From Amnibacterium endophyticum (GTDB lineage Bacteria; Actinomycetota; Actinomycetes; Actinomycetales; Microbacteriaceae), in contig NZ_JBHUEA010000001.1 in NCBI RefSeq assembly GCF_042680685.1, positions 124,001-188,000 on the forward strand: a stretch of 64,000 nt of DNA. Reading direction: 5' to 3'. The notes below the pieces were generated by a model. That model saw only the letters and a list, made by a program, of their open reading frames with translations. It had not been told where the DNA came from and searched no databases. A program made the position numbers and the translations under genes. Below are positions 15,559-23,802 of this stretch, one piece after another. How positions within the stretch are numbered: position 1 is the first letter of the stretch; each line of letters begins with the position of its first letter.

Positions 15559-17343
15559 ATGCCGCTGCCCATCGAGGACTACGCCCTGCTCAGCGACTGC
15601 CAGTCGGCCGCGCTCGTCGGCCGCGACGGCAGCATCGACTGGCTCTGCTTCCCGCGGTACGACTCCCCGTCGATGTTCGCGGCCCTGCTCGGCGACAAGG
15701 GCGACGGCCGCTGGTACCTGGCGCCGCTCGAGGGCGGCGAGGCGACCAGGCGCTACGACGGCGGCTCCTTCGTGCTGGTCACGCGCTGGGTGACGAGCAC
15801 GGGCGAGGTCGAGGTGACCGACTTCATGCCCCACGGCAACCGCCGCGCGGACGTCGTCCGGCGCGTGCGCGGCATCAGCGGCACGGTCCGCATGCACGAG
15901 TCGGTGCGGATCCGCTTCGGCTACGGCACCGCGACCCCGTGGGTGCGGCAGCTGCACGACCGCACCGGGCCCGGGATCGTCGCCGTCGCGGGGCCGGACG
16001 CCGTCGTCGTGCGGGGGCCGAGGCTGAAGGCCTCCGACCACTCGCACCAGGCCGACTTCGACGTGCACGAGGGCGAGACCGTCGACCTCGTGCTCACCTG
16101 GTACCCCTCCTACCGCGACGTCCCGCCCCCGGAGGACGTGGACGACCTGCTCGCGGAGACGAAGCGGTGGTGGGACGACTGGTCCGGGCGGATCGAGCAC
16201 GAGGGCCCGTACCGGGACGCGGTCGTCCGCTCCCTCTGCGTGCTGCGGGCGCTGACGCACGAGGACACCGGCGGCATCGCCGCGGCGGCGACGACGAGTC
16301 TGCCCGAGCAGTTCGGCGGCCAGCGCAACTGGGACTACCGCTACGTCTGGCTGCGCGACGCGGCCCTCACGCTGTCGGTGCTCCTGAACCACGGCTACGT
16401 CTCGGTCGGCGAGGAGTGGTGGGGCTGGCTGATGCGCGCGATCGCCGGCGACCCGGCGGACGTGCAGATCATGTACGGCCTCGCGGGCGAGCGGGACCTG
16501 CCCGAGCGGACCCTGCCGAACCTCGCCGGGTACCAGGGCGCATCGCCGGTGCGGATCGGCAACGGCGCGGTGGACCAGTACCAGGCGGACGTCATCGGCG
16601 AGGTGATGGTCGCGCTGCACGAGGCCCGCGAGAAGGGCGTGCGGAACGCGCAGCACTCCTGGCCCTCCCAGCGCGCCCTGATGCGCTTCACCGAGCAGAA
16701 CTGGCGGCGCACCGACAGCGGCATCTGGGAGATGCGGGGGCGGGAGCGCCACTTCACGCACTCCCGGGTGATGGTGTGGGCGGCGTTCGACCGGGCGGTC
16801 AAGGCGGTCGAGCAGTTCGGCTTCGACGGCCCGGTCGACCGGTGGCGACAGCTGCGCGACGAGGTCGCGGCCGAGATCGAGGAGCACGGCTTCGACCGCT
16901 CCCTGAACAGCTACGTGCAGTCCTACGGCACGAAGCGGCTGGACGCGAGCCTGCTCGTGCTCCCGCAGGTCGGCTACCTGAAGGCGGACGACCCGCGGAT
17001 GCTCGGGACCGTGGAGGCGATCGAGCGCGAGCTGCTGGAGGACGGCCTGGTCATGCGGTACCGGACCGAGGGCGGCGGCGACGGCCTGCCGCCCGGGGAG
17101 TCCCCCTTCCTCGCCTGCAGCTTCTGGCTCGTCGAGCAGTACGCGGCGAGCGGGCAGCGCGAGAAGGCGACGGCGCTGATGGACCGGCTGATGACGCTCG
17201 CGAACGACGTCGGCCTGCTGTCGGAGGAGTACGACGTCGAGCAGCGCAGGCAGGCGGGGAACACCCCGCAGGCGCTGTCGCACCTCGCCCTCGTCCGCGC
17301 GGCCGACGCGATCGAGGCCGGCGAGGCGATGCGCACGCGCTGA
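15559..17343 (+). CDS. Glycoside hydrolase family 15 protein (glucoamylase/trehalase-like)
   Basis: 594 residues. The N-terminal trehalase-like beta domain (MPLPIEDYALLSDCQSAALV, then GRDGSIDWLCFPRYDSPS) is followed by the (alpha/alpha)6 catalytic domain. QRNWDYRYVWLRDAALTLSV is the typical GH15 active-site segment, and LLSEEYDVEQRRQAGNTPQA with LSHLAL corresponds to the region with the second catalytic acid. Actinobacterial members of this subgroup include trehalases, so a role in trehalose turnover is possible, but glucoamylase activity cannot be excluded. No signal peptide is seen, so it is cytoplasmic. CAGGAT 7 nt before the ATG could be a leaderless -10. Confidence 0.9.
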   Translation: MPLPIEDYALLSDCQSAALVGRDGSIDWLCFPRYDSPSMFAALLGDKGDGRWYLAPLEGGEATRRYDGGSFVLVTRWVTSTGEVEVTDFMPHGNRRADVVRRVRGISGTVRMHESVRIRFGYGTATPWVRQLHDRTGPGIVAVAGPDAVVVRGPRLKASDHSHQADFDVHEGETVDLVLTWYPSYRDVPPPEDVDDLLAETKRWWDDWSGRIEHEGPYRDAVVRSLCVLRALTHEDTGGIAAAATTSLPEQFGGQRNWDYRYVWLRDAALTLSVLLNHGYVSVGEEWWGWLMRAIAGDPADVQIMYGLAGERDLPERTLPNLAGYQGASPVRIGNGAVDQYQADVIGEVMVALHEAREKGVRNAQHSWPSQRALMRFTEQNWRRTDSGIWEMRGRERHFTHSRVMVWAAFDRAVKAVEQFGFDGPVDRWRQLRDEVAAEIEEHGFDRSLNSYVQSYGTKRLDASLLVLPQVGYLKADDPRMLGTVEAIERELLEDGLVMRYRTEGGGDGLPPGESPFLACSFWLVEQYAASGQREKATALMDRLMTLANDVGLLSEEYDVEQRRQAGNTPQALSHLALVRAADAIEAGEAMRTR

Positions 17344-17441
17344 CCCCGTCCGCTCCACGTCGACCGCGCGCACCGCCGACGCACCGGATCTGTTCAGCCC
17401 GCATCCATACGGTCGGCAGCATCCGAGAGAAGGAGACCCCC

Positions 17442-17897
17442 GTGGCACAGGTCGTGGAGACCATCGACGTCGACGTCCCCGTGGACAAGGCGTACAACCA
17501 GTGGACGCAGTTCGAGTCCTTCCCGCACTTCCTCTCGTTCGTGGAGGAGATCCGCCAGGTCGACGACACGCACAACCACTGGAAGGTGAAGGTCGGCGGC
17601 GTGGAGCGCGAGTTCGACGCGGAGATCACCGAGCAGCACCCCGACGAGCGGATCGCCTGGAAGAGCACGGACGGCACCACGAACGCGGGCGTCGTCACCT
17701 TCCACAAGCTGTCCGACACCAGCTCCCGCGTCGCGGTCCAGATCGACTGGGCGCCGGAGGGCCTCGTGGAGAAGGCGGGCGACGTGCTCGGCTTCGACCA
17801 GCGCAGCGTGAAGAAGGACCTCGAGCACTTCAAGGAGTTCATCGAGGGCGCACCGACCGAGTCGGGCGCCTGGCGGGGCGACGTCCCGCGCGACTGA
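17442..17897 (+). CDS. SRPBCC family protein (polyketide cyclase/dehydrase-like)
   Basis: 151 residues forming one START/Bet v1-like ligand-binding fold: VVETIDVDVPVDKAYNQWTQ, FPHFLSFVEEIRQVDDTHNH, then a C-terminal helix with FDQRSVKKDLEHFKEFIE. Members bind hydrophobic ligands or act as membrane-associated stress proteins; no specific role can be given. The GTG start is chosen for the strong AGAAGGAG 6-13 nt upstream and because the conserved domain begins at once. A perfect 13-bp hairpin follows the stop. Confidence 0.88.
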   Translation: MAQVVETIDVDVPVDKAYNQWTQFESFPHFLSFVEEIRQVDDTHNHWKVKVGGVEREFDAEITEQHPDERIAWKSTDGTTNAGVVTFHKLSDTSSRVAVQIDWAPEGLVEKAGDVLGFDQRSVKKDLEHFKEFIEGAPTESGAWRGDVPRD

Positions 17898-17903
17898 TCC
17901 TCC

Positions 17904-17939
17904 GGCGCGGCGGCGGATTGCACGACCCGCCGCCGCGCC
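17904..17939 (+). terminator. Strong hairpin after the SRPBCC gene
   Basis: A perfect 13-bp stem, GGCGCGGCGGCGG paired with CCGCCGCCGCGCC, with a 10-nt loop starts 7 nt after the stop codon. There is no T-tract, as is common for high-GC actinobacterial terminators. Confidence 0.65.
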
Positions 17940-17965
17940 TCCGGCCCCGATGCGCCGGGGCCGCT

Positions 17966-17971
17966 TAGCGT
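17966..17971 (+). promoter_or_regulatory. -10 hexamer TAGCGT, possible leaderless start
   Basis: TAGCGT is followed by 7 nt and then the ATG of the small open frame at 17979. The same spacing (6-7 nt) recurs upstream of several secure genes in this window, which is the main reason to think the small gene is real. Confidence 0.45.
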
Positions 17972-17978
17972 CCGCCGC

Positions 17979-18170
17979 ATGACGGTGTCGCTGCAGGACG
18001 TCCGCCTCCGGCGCGCCCACGCCGCCTTCGAGCGCTCGGCCAGCGGTCGGGTCGATCCCGTCCGCATGGCGCTCGGCGCACTCCGCTCCGTCGTGGCGCT
18101 CGCCGTCGCGGCGGCCGCGGCCCTCCGCGGCCCCGACCCCCGGCACCTGGAGCCGCGGATCCTCCGCTGA
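17979..18170 (+). CDS. Possible small membrane protein
   Basis: 63 residues: a basic N-terminal half (QDVRLRRAHAAFERSASG), one Ala/Val-rich hydrophobic segment (LRSVVALAVAAAAAL, about residues 35-49) and a short polar tail. No family is recognised. Support is a clean frame and the well-placed TAGCGT element just upstream. Against it, short frames of this size are frequent in DNA this GC-rich, and there is no homology evidence. Confidence 0.35.
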   Translation: MTVSLQDVRLRRAHAAFERSASGRVDPVRMALGALRSVVALAVAAAAALRGPDPRHLEPRILR

Positions 18171-18259
18171 CCGCGCGCTCGGCCCGCGTCGATCCGGGTC
18201 GCGGCATGCTCGCCTGACCGGGCGCCGCCGACCGTGCGTGCCGGGGCGGGAGCGGACCG

Positions 18260-21200
18260 GTGCACGACGACGACCAGCTGACCATCGGGCGCGCCACCCG
18301 GGTGCTCCGCGAGCGGATCCTGCCGGCGGTCCACGGACCCGCCGTCCCGCTGCGCGTCGAGCGCGCGGAGCTGCCGGGCGAGCCGCTGCCGGTCGCGGAG
18401 GCGCTCGCGCTCGACTACGCGCCGGACGCGCCGGGCCGCCCCTGGGGACCGGCCTGGGGCACCACCTGGTTCCGGCTGACCGGCGAGGTGCCCGCCGAGT
18501 GGGCCGGGCGCCGTGTCGAGGTCGTGATCGATCTCGGCTTCGACTCCTCGATGCCCGGCTTCCAGGCGGAGGGCCTCCTGCACCGGGTCGACGGGACGCC
18601 GCTCAAGGCGATCGCGCCGCGGAACGCCTGGGCGCTCGTCGCCGAACCGGCGGCCGGCGGGGAACCGGTCGAGCTCTACCTCGAGGCCGCGAGCAATCCC
18701 GTGCTGCTCGACATCGAGCGCGCTCCGTTCCTGCCGACGGAGCAGGGGGATCCGGAGACGGCCTCGCGCGAGCCGCTGTACCGCACCCGGCGCTTCGACC
18801 TCGCCGTCTTCGAGCCGGAGGTCTTCGCGCTCGGGCTCGACGTGGACGTGCTGGTCGGGCTCCAGGCCGAGCTGCCGCCGGGCCCGCGGCGGGCGCGGAT
18901 CCTGCAGGCGCTCGACGACGCCCTGGACCGGCTCGACCTGCAGGACGTCGTCGGGACGGCCGCGGCCGCACGCGGGGCCCTCGCGCCGGTGCTCGCGGCA
19001 CCCGCCGAGCAGTCCGCGCACCGCGTCTCCGCCGTCGGCCACGCGCACATCGACTCGGCCTGGCTCTGGCCGACGCGGGAGACCGTCCGCAAGGTCGCCC
19101 GCACCGCCGCCTCCATGACCCGGCTGCTCGAGGAGGACCCGGCGTTCGTCTACGGGATGTCGAGCGCGCAGCAGTACGCCTGGATCCGGCAGCACCGCCC
19201 CGAGGTGTGGGAGCGCGTGAAGGCGGCGGTCGCAGCCGGCCGCTTCGTGCCGCTCGGCGGGATGTGGGTCGAGTCCGACACGGTCATGCCGACCGGCGAG
19301 GCGATCGTGCGCCAGTTCGCGCAGGGGCAGCGCTTCTTCGAGCGCGAGCTCGGCGTGCGGTGCTCGGGCGTCTGGCTGCCGGACAGCTTCGGCTACTCCC
19401 CCGCGCTGCCCCAGCTCATGCGCCGGGCCGGCTTCTCCTGGTTCTTCACCCAGAAGATCAGCTGGAACCAGGTGAACCGCTTCCCCCACCACACCTTCGA
19501 GTGGGAGGGGATCGACGGCAGCCGGGTGCTCACGCACTTCCCGCCCATGGAGACCTACAACGCGGAGCTGTCCGGCGCCGAGCTCGCGAAGGCGTCGCGC
19601 GGCTTCCAGGAGGCCCGGCGGGCTTCGGGCTCGATCGCTCCGGTCGGCTGGGGAGACGGCGGGGGCGGGACGACCCGCGAGATGGCGGGCCGCGCCGCCC
19701 GGCTCGCCGACCTCGAGGGCAGCCCGCGGGTCGCGTGGGAGCACCCAGACGCCTTCTTCGCCCGGGCGCGCGAGGAGCTGCCGACGCCGCCGGTCTGGGT
19801 CGGCGAGCTCTACCTCGAGCTGCACCGGGCGACGCTGACCAGCCAGCACCGCACCAAGCAGGGCAACCGGCGCAACGAGCAGCTGCTGATCGAGGCGGAG
19901 GCGTGGGCGACGACCGCGGCCGTCCGCGCCGGGACGCCGTACCCGCGGGCCGAGCTCGACGACCTCTGGCAGCGGCTCCTGCTGCTGCAGTTCCACGACA
20001 TCCTTCCCGGCACGGCGATCGCCTGGGTGCACCGCGAGGCCGTCGCCGAGCACGCACGCATCGCGGCCGAGGCGCTCGGGCTGATCGACCGGTCGCTCGC
20101 GGCGCTCGTCGGCGAGGGCGACCGCGAGATCGTGGTCAACCCGGCCACGTCCGAGCGGTCCGGGGTCGCCGCGCTCGGCGCCGCCGTCGCGTCTCCCGCA
20201 CCGGAGGCCGCGGTCTCCCTCGAACCCCGGGACGGCGGCTGGGTGCTCGACAGCGGCGCGCTCCGCGTCGTCGTCGACGCCCGCGGGCTCGTGACCTCCG
20301 CCGTCGACGTCACCACCGGCCGCGACGCGGTGCCCGCCGGATGCGCGGCGAACCTGCTGCAGCTGCACCAGGACCTCCCGAACCTGTGGGACGCGTGGGA
20401 CGTCGACCGGCACTACCGGAACCGGGTGACGGACCTCGTCGACCTCGAGCGGATGACCGCGGAGGTCGGCGAGGACGGGGTCGCGCGCGTGCGCCTCGTC
20501 CGCCGCTTCTCGCGGTCCGTGCTGGAGGAGGAGCTGTCGCTGGCGCCGGGCTCGCGGACCCTCGAGCTGGACCTCGCGACCGAGTGGCACGAGACGGAGC
20601 AGCTGCTGAAGCTCGCCTTCCCCCTCGACGTGCGCGCCGCGCACTCCACGGCCGAGACGCAGTTCGGCGTGCAGCAGCGGGTCACCCACGTCAACACGTC
20701 CTGGGAGGCGGCGAGGTTCGAGACGTCGATGCACCGGTTCGTGCTCGTCGAGGAACCGGGCTTCGCCGTCGCCCTCGTGAACGACTCGACCTACGGCTAC
20801 GACCTCACGCGGGAGGCCGACGGCGACGGGATCGTCACCACAGTGCGCCTCTCGCTGCTGCGCGCGCCGCGCTTCCCGGACCCGCGGACCGACCAGGGCA
20901 GGCAGACGCACCGGGCGGGCCTCGTCGTCGGCACGGACGTGCGGCACGCGACCGACGAGGGCGTCGCGATGAACGCGCCGCTGCGCCGGGTGCGCGGCGC
21001 CCGTGGCTTCGCGCCGCTCGTGACGCTGACGGCGGAGGCGCTCCTGTCCGCGGTGAAGCTCGCGGACGACGGCAGCAGCGACCTCGTCGTCCGCCTCTAC
21101 GAGCCGGTGGGCCGCCGCGCGGAGGCGGTGCTGCGCGTCGACGCGCCGGTCACGGCGGCGCGGACCGTCGACCTGCTCGAGGGACCGCTGCCGGAGGCCG

Positions 21201-21289
21201 AGCCCGTCGACCTCCAGGACGGCGCGGTGCGGCTGCGGCTCGGCCCCTTCGAGGTGCGCACGCTCCGCCTCCACCTCGCGGGTCGGTAG
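18260..21289 (+). CDS. Alpha-mannosidase, glycoside hydrolase family 38
   Basis: 1009 residues. After an N-terminal beta domain (about 1-250), the GH38 catalytic domain opens with VGHAHIDSAWLWPTRETVRK (His and Asp zinc ligands, near residue 257). WLPDSFGYSPALPQLMRRAG follows, whose Asp is the nucleophile (about 373). HDILPGTAIAWVHREA supplies a later zinc His (about 577). C-terminal beta-sandwich domains follow. The enzyme removes alpha-linked mannose from oligosaccharides or glycans. No signal peptide is present, so it is cytoplasmic, as for bacterial homologues. The GTG at 18260 gives the normal family N-terminus. No sugar transporter or regulator is adjacent. Confidence 0.92.
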   Translation: MHDDDQLTIGRATRVLRERILPAVHGPAVPLRVERAELPGEPLPVAEALALDYAPDAPGRPWGPAWGTTWFRLTGEVPAEWAGRRVEVVIDLGFDSSMPGFQAEGLLHRVDGTPLKAIAPRNAWALVAEPAAGGEPVELYLEAASNPVLLDIERAPFLPTEQGDPETASREPLYRTRRFDLAVFEPEVFALGLDVDVLVGLQAELPPGPRRARILQALDDALDRLDLQDVVGTAAAARGALAPVLAAPAEQSAHRVSAVGHAHIDSAWLWPTRETVRKVARTAASMTRLLEEDPAFVYGMSSAQQYAWIRQHRPEVWERVKAAVAAGRFVPLGGMWVESDTVMPTGEAIVRQFAQGQRFFERELGVRCSGVWLPDSFGYSPALPQLMRRAGFSWFFTQKISWNQVNRFPHHTFEWEGIDGSRVLTHFPPMETYNAELSGAELAKASRGFQEARRASGSIAPVGWGDGGGGTTREMAGRAARLADLEGSPRVAWEHPDAFFARAREELPTPPVWVGELYLELHRATLTSQHRTKQGNRRNEQLLIEAEAWATTAAVRAGTPYPRAELDDLWQRLLLLQFHDILPGTAIAWVHREAVAEHARIAAEALGLIDRSLAALVGEGDREIVVNPATSERSGVAALGAAVASPAPEAAVSLEPRDGGWVLDSGALRVVVDARGLVTSAVDVTTGRDAVPAGCAANLLQLHQDLPNLWDAWDVDRHYRNRVTDLVDLERMTAEVGEDGVARVRLVRRFSRSVLEEELSLAPGSRTLELDLATEWHETEQLLKLAFPLDVRAAHSTAETQFGVQQRVTHVNTSWEAARFETSMHRFVLVEEPGFAVALVNDSTYGYDLTREADGDGIVTTVRLSLLRAPRFPDPRTDQGRQTHRAGLVVGTDVRHATDEGVAMNAPLRRVRGARGFAPLVTLTAEALLSAVKLADDGSSDLVVRLYEPVGRRAEAVLRVDAPVTAARTVDLLEGPLPEAEPVDLQDGAVRLRLGPFEVRTLRLHLAGR

Positions 21290-21308
21290 TCCCGCTGGGC
21301 ACCTCGCC

Positions 21309-21341
21309 GGTCGAGGTGCGAGCGCAGCGAGCCTCGAGACC
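21309..21341. repeat. 33-bp dispersed GGTCGAGG...CCTCGAGACC element
   Basis: Starts GGTCGAGGTGCGAGCGCAGC and ends GAGCCTCGAGACC. It is identical, in opposite orientation, to 23419-23451 and closely related to 7287-7317 and 47237-47271. It sits 20 bp after the mannosidase stop. Confidence 0.85.
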
Positions 21342-21436
21342 ACCCCCACCCGCACTCGAAGACCACGCCGAAGGCTCCGCGCCGATACCACGCTCCGAAT
21401 CGCCTGCACGCGCGACACGCCGTCGGTGGTGTCGAA

Positions 21437-21442
21437 CATACT
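21437..21442 (+). promoter_or_regulatory. -10 hexamer CATACT for a leaderless DUF3263 mRNA
   Basis: CATACT is followed by exactly 6 nt (TCTGCC) and the ATG at 21449. No Shine-Dalgarno is present, which fits a leaderless transcript. Confidence 0.55.
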
Positions 21443-21448
21443 TCTGCC

Positions 21449-21694
21449 ATGCTCACCCACGCAGACATCCGGCTGCTGGAGTTCGAGGACGCCCACCCTC
21501 GCCACACCGGACTGAAGACCGACGCGATCCGCATGCGGCTCGGCATGACGACGTCCCGCTACTACCAGCGCCTGCAGGTGCTGGCCGCGCGCCCCGAGGT
21601 CGAGGACCGCTGGCCGCGGGTCGCGCGCCGCGTGCAGCGCCGCACGCAGCAGCGGGCGGACGAGCGCGCGCAGCTCGACCGCTGGCTCCGCTGA
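21449..21694 (+). CDS. DUF3263 domain-containing protein
   Basis: 81 residues of a small helix-turn-helix-like actinobacterial family: ADIRLLEFEDAHPRHTGLKT, then DAIRMRLGMTTSRYYQRLQV and a basic C-terminus. The middle part looks like a sigma-region-4/HTH fold, so it probably binds DNA. The function is unknown. It is followed by a hairpin shared with the convergent tRNA-Lys gene. The -10 element 6 nt before the ATG supports this start. Confidence 0.85.
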   Translation: MLTHADIRLLEFEDAHPRHTGLKTDAIRMRLGMTTSRYYQRLQVLAARPEVEDRWPRVARRVQRRTQQRADERAQLDRWLR

Positions 21695-21718
21695 CACCGG
21701 CCGCACCGGAACGACGAA

Positions 21719-21743
21719 GGGCGGGGAGCCGCGCTCCCCGCCC
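21719..21743. terminator. Bidirectional hairpin between DUF3263 gene and tRNA-Lys
   Basis: Perfect 10-bp stem GGGCGGGGAG/CTCCCCGCCC with a 5-nt loop. It lies directly after the tRNA 3' end on the minus strand and 25 bp after the DUF3263 stop on the plus strand. Confidence 0.75.
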
Positions 21744-21749
21744 TGTCCG

Positions 21750-21822
<73 letters not shown>

Positions 21823-21872
21823 GCACCCGGGTCCTCGCGAACCCAGGGATCGAGGGTAGCAGACGGGCGAGG

Positions 21873-22355
21873 ATGGACGTCGTGACCTCCACGCGACTGG
21901 CCGCCGGCGACGCGGCACCCGACTTCACCCTGCCGGACTCCTCGGGGAAGGACGTGAGCCTCGCCGACCTGCGCGGCCAGGACGTCGTCCTCTACTTCTA
22001 CCCGGCGGCGATGACCCCGGGCTGCACCACCCAGGCCTGCGACTTCCGCGACAACCTGAACTCGCTCGCCCAGGCGGGCTACCGCGTCGTCGGGGTGTCC
22101 AAGGACGAGCCCGCCGCGAACGCGGAGTTCGCCGAGCAGGAGTCGCTGAACTTCCCGCTGCTGTCCGACCCCGACCTCGCGGTGCACAAGGCGTACGGGG
22201 CGTGGGGCGAGAAGTCGATGTACGGCAGGACCGTCACCGGCACGATCCGCTCCACCTTCGTCATCGACGGCGAGGGGCGCCTGACGCACGCGCTCTACAA
22301 CGTGAAGGCGACCGGCCACGTCGCGAGCCTCCGCAAGCGGCTCGGCATCGACTGA
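21873..22355 (+). CDS. bcp: Thioredoxin-dependent peroxiredoxin, Bcp type
   Basis: 160 residues, the usual Bcp length. The motif YPAAMTPGCTTQACDFRDNL holds the peroxidatic Cys and the resolving Cys five residues later. GVSKDEPAANAEFAEQESLN and TFVIDGEGRLTHALYNVKAT are also typical. It reduces hydroperoxides in the cytoplasm using thioredoxin. The ATG at 21873 (MDVVTSTRLAAGDAAPDFTL) is preferred over an upstream ATG that overlaps the tRNA gene; GCGAGG precedes it. It converges with a small membrane protein gene. Confidence 0.92.
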   Translation: MDVVTSTRLAAGDAAPDFTLPDSSGKDVSLADLRGQDVVLYFYPAAMTPGCTTQACDFRDNLNSLAQAGYRVVGVSKDEPAANAEFAEQESLNFPLLSDPDLAVHKAYGAWGEKSMYGRTVTGTIRSTFVIDGEGRLTHALYNVKATGHVASLRKRLGID

Positions 22356-22374
22356 CGTCCCGCCGCGAGGCGCC

Positions 22375-22794
22375 CTACCCGCGGTCGAGCGCCTCGCGGA
22401 CCGGGCGGGAGAAGAGCAGCACCAGCGCGACGAGGGCCAGGGCGACCGCCGCGACACCGAACCCGATCGCGGCGCCGGCGCCCTGCAGCGAGTACGCCCC
22501 GATCAGCGCCTGGACGATCTGCCAGACAAGGGCGGCCGAGCGCGTCCACGCGCGCGTGCGCACCAGGCCGATCGCGACGACCGCCAGCAGCACGGCGAAG
22601 ATCAGCACGAAGACGGCGACGGCGATGCCGGAGGTGGGGTCCCCCGTGCCGCCGCCCGTCGTGCTGCGCACCCCGTAGGGCGAGGCCACCAGCGCGAGCA
22701 GCCCGATCACCGCGGTGGCGAGCGCCTCGACGGCGACGATGACGGCCAGCGCGATCAGTCCGGCGGGCCTGCGGCCCGTGTTCGATGCGCTCAC
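22375..22794 (-). CDS. Hypothetical four-helix membrane protein
   Basis: 139 residues with about four membrane segments (residues 12-35, 55-75, 85-105 and 110-128) separated by short loops, one of them Gly/Thr-rich (STTGGGTGDPTSG). No conserved catalytic motif is seen and I do not assign a family. It is encoded alone, divergent from whiB and convergent with bcp. Its start ATG begins MSASNTGRRPAG. Confidence 0.7.
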   Translation of the reverse strand: MSASNTGRRPAGLIALAVIVAVEALATAVIGLLALVASPYGVRSTTGGGTGDPTSGIAVAVFVLIFAVLLAVVAIGLVRTRAWTRSAALVWQIVQALIGAYSLQGAGAAIGFGVAAVALALVALVLLFSRPVREALDRG

Positions 22795-22900
22795 AGCGAC
22801 ATCACAACTTCAATACCCTTGCTCACGACTAGGTGCTGTGTCACGATGTTTCCGGTTCGTTTCGGTGCCCACGAAGGTGAGGGCAGACGGTGATGAAGAG

Positions 22901-22916
22901 GGACGGGAGACCGTCC
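22901..22916 (+). terminator. Short hairpin with T-rich tail in the whiB leader
   Basis: GGACGG-GAGA-CCGTCC, a 6-bp stem with a GNRA-type loop, is followed by TTCTTCTGCTGT. It lies 130 bp before the whiB start in the 253-bp gap after the divergent membrane gene. It could be an attenuator or a processing site in a long 5' leader. No other clear element was seen in this gap. Confidence 0.35.
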
Positions 22917-23047
22917 TTCTTCTGCTGTAGGGGCCTTCCCCGATCATGCAGCACCCACCCGACCACACACCGGTTCGGCCACTGCTTGCCCGGCTCTCCG
23001 ACGACGCGGCCCGGGACCCGAACCGCGATGAAAGTGAGCGCCCCGGT

Positions 23048-23296
23048 ATGGATTGGCGTGACCGTGCTGCGTGCCTGACGGCAGACCCCGAGCTCTTCTT
23101 CCCGATCGGCAACACCGGACCGGCGGTCGATCAGATCGAGCGAGCGAAGTCCGTCTGCGGCCGCTGCACCGTCACCGAGTCGTGCCTGCAGTACGCGCTC
23201 GAGACCAGCCAGGACTCCGGCGTCTGGGGCGGCCTGTCCGAGGACGAGCGCCGCGCCCTGAAGCGCCGCGCGGCCCGAGCCCGCCGCTCCGCCTGA
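23048..23296 (+). CDS. whiB1: WhiB1-type iron-sulfur transcriptional regulator
   Basis: 82 residues. Four cysteines (C9, C37, C40, C46) in the pattern C...CxxC...C hold a [4Fe-4S] cluster. GVWGGLSEDERRALKRR gives the G-V-W-G-G turn and the basic C-terminal DNA-binding tail. The start MDWRDRAACLTADPELFFP matches WhiB1 proteins; in-frame codons upstream add a non-conserved leader. WhiB1 is a nitric-oxide-sensing partner of the primary sigma factor in mycobacteria. The neighbouring, convergently transcribed pdtaS-type kinase matches the Rv3219-Rv3220c order of M. tuberculosis and supports orthology. Confidence 0.9.
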   Translation: MDWRDRAACLTADPELFFPIGNTGPAVDQIERAKSVCGRCTVTESCLQYALETSQDSGVWGGLSEDERRALKRRAARARRSA

Positions 23297-23418
23297 CCTC
23301 GCGGCTCCGCACTCCTGATGCGGACCCGCACCCCTGACGCGACACGCCGCGTCCCGCTCGCCGGGACCGGCGTGTCGCGTCGTTTCTACGGATCCGCGAA
23401 CCCCTCGTGGGCTGAGGT

Positions 23419-23451
23419 GGTCTCGAGGCTCGCTGCGCTCGCACCTCGACC
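23419..23451. repeat. 33-bp dispersed GGTCGAGG...CCTCGAGACC element, inverted
   Basis: Reverse complement of the copy at 21309-21341, with all 33 bases identical. It lies in the gap between the convergent whiB1 and pdtaS-type genes. Confidence 0.85.
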
Positions 23452-23499
23452 AGCGGCGGGCGCGAGTAGCGAGGCAGCCCAGCGCGGACGTCGCGCGCA

Positions 23500-23753
23500 G
23501 CAGCGGCCAAGGGCCGCCGGTGCCTCATGGCGCCGAACCGCGCGGGCGCGAGGAGCGCAGCGACGAGCCTGCCCAGCCCACCGCGAGGGGGCCGCGAAGC
23601 GGTCGCCGAGCAGACGCTCCCCTAGCGCCGCGAGCAGCGGCCGTCAGGCCGCCGGCGCCTCATGGCGCCGAACCGCGCGGGCGCGAGGAGCGCAGCGACG
23701 AGCCTGCCCAGGCGGCCGCGAGGGGGCTGCGAAGCGGTCGCCGAACGGACGCC
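23500..23753. repeat. Two direct copies of a ~120-bp repeat in a 505-bp gene-free gap
   Basis: Copies at about 23500-23614 and 23634-23753 with a period of 134-135 bp share long identical tracts such as CCTCATGGCGCCGAACCGCG, GCGAGGAGCGCAGCGACGAG and GAAGCGGTCGCCGA. Copy 2 contains the perfect hairpin GGCGCC-TCAT-GGCGCC; copy 1 has one mismatch. Several frames stay open only because of GC content and give low-complexity Arg/Ala products, so I call no gene. The gap 23297-23802 holds this and the 33-bp element. Confidence 0.8.
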
Positions 23754-23802
23754 TCCGCGCGGAATGAACACAGCCGGCACTGCGCGAAATGGGTACCCCG
23801 CG

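Noticed and set aside
13873..17448. Very long open frame (about 1190 codons) antisense to the permease and GH15 genes, and similar long frames at 984-4388, 3671-7204 and 17051-21781
   Set aside because: They are Arg/Ala/Gly-rich antisense or out-of-phase readings caused by high GC at third codon positions; the genes on the other frames have clear families and coupled starts.
23299..23802. Open frames across the repeat-rich whiB1-pdtaS gap
   Set aside because: Products are low-complexity, repeat with the DNA repeat, and show no start signals or domains; called as repeats only.
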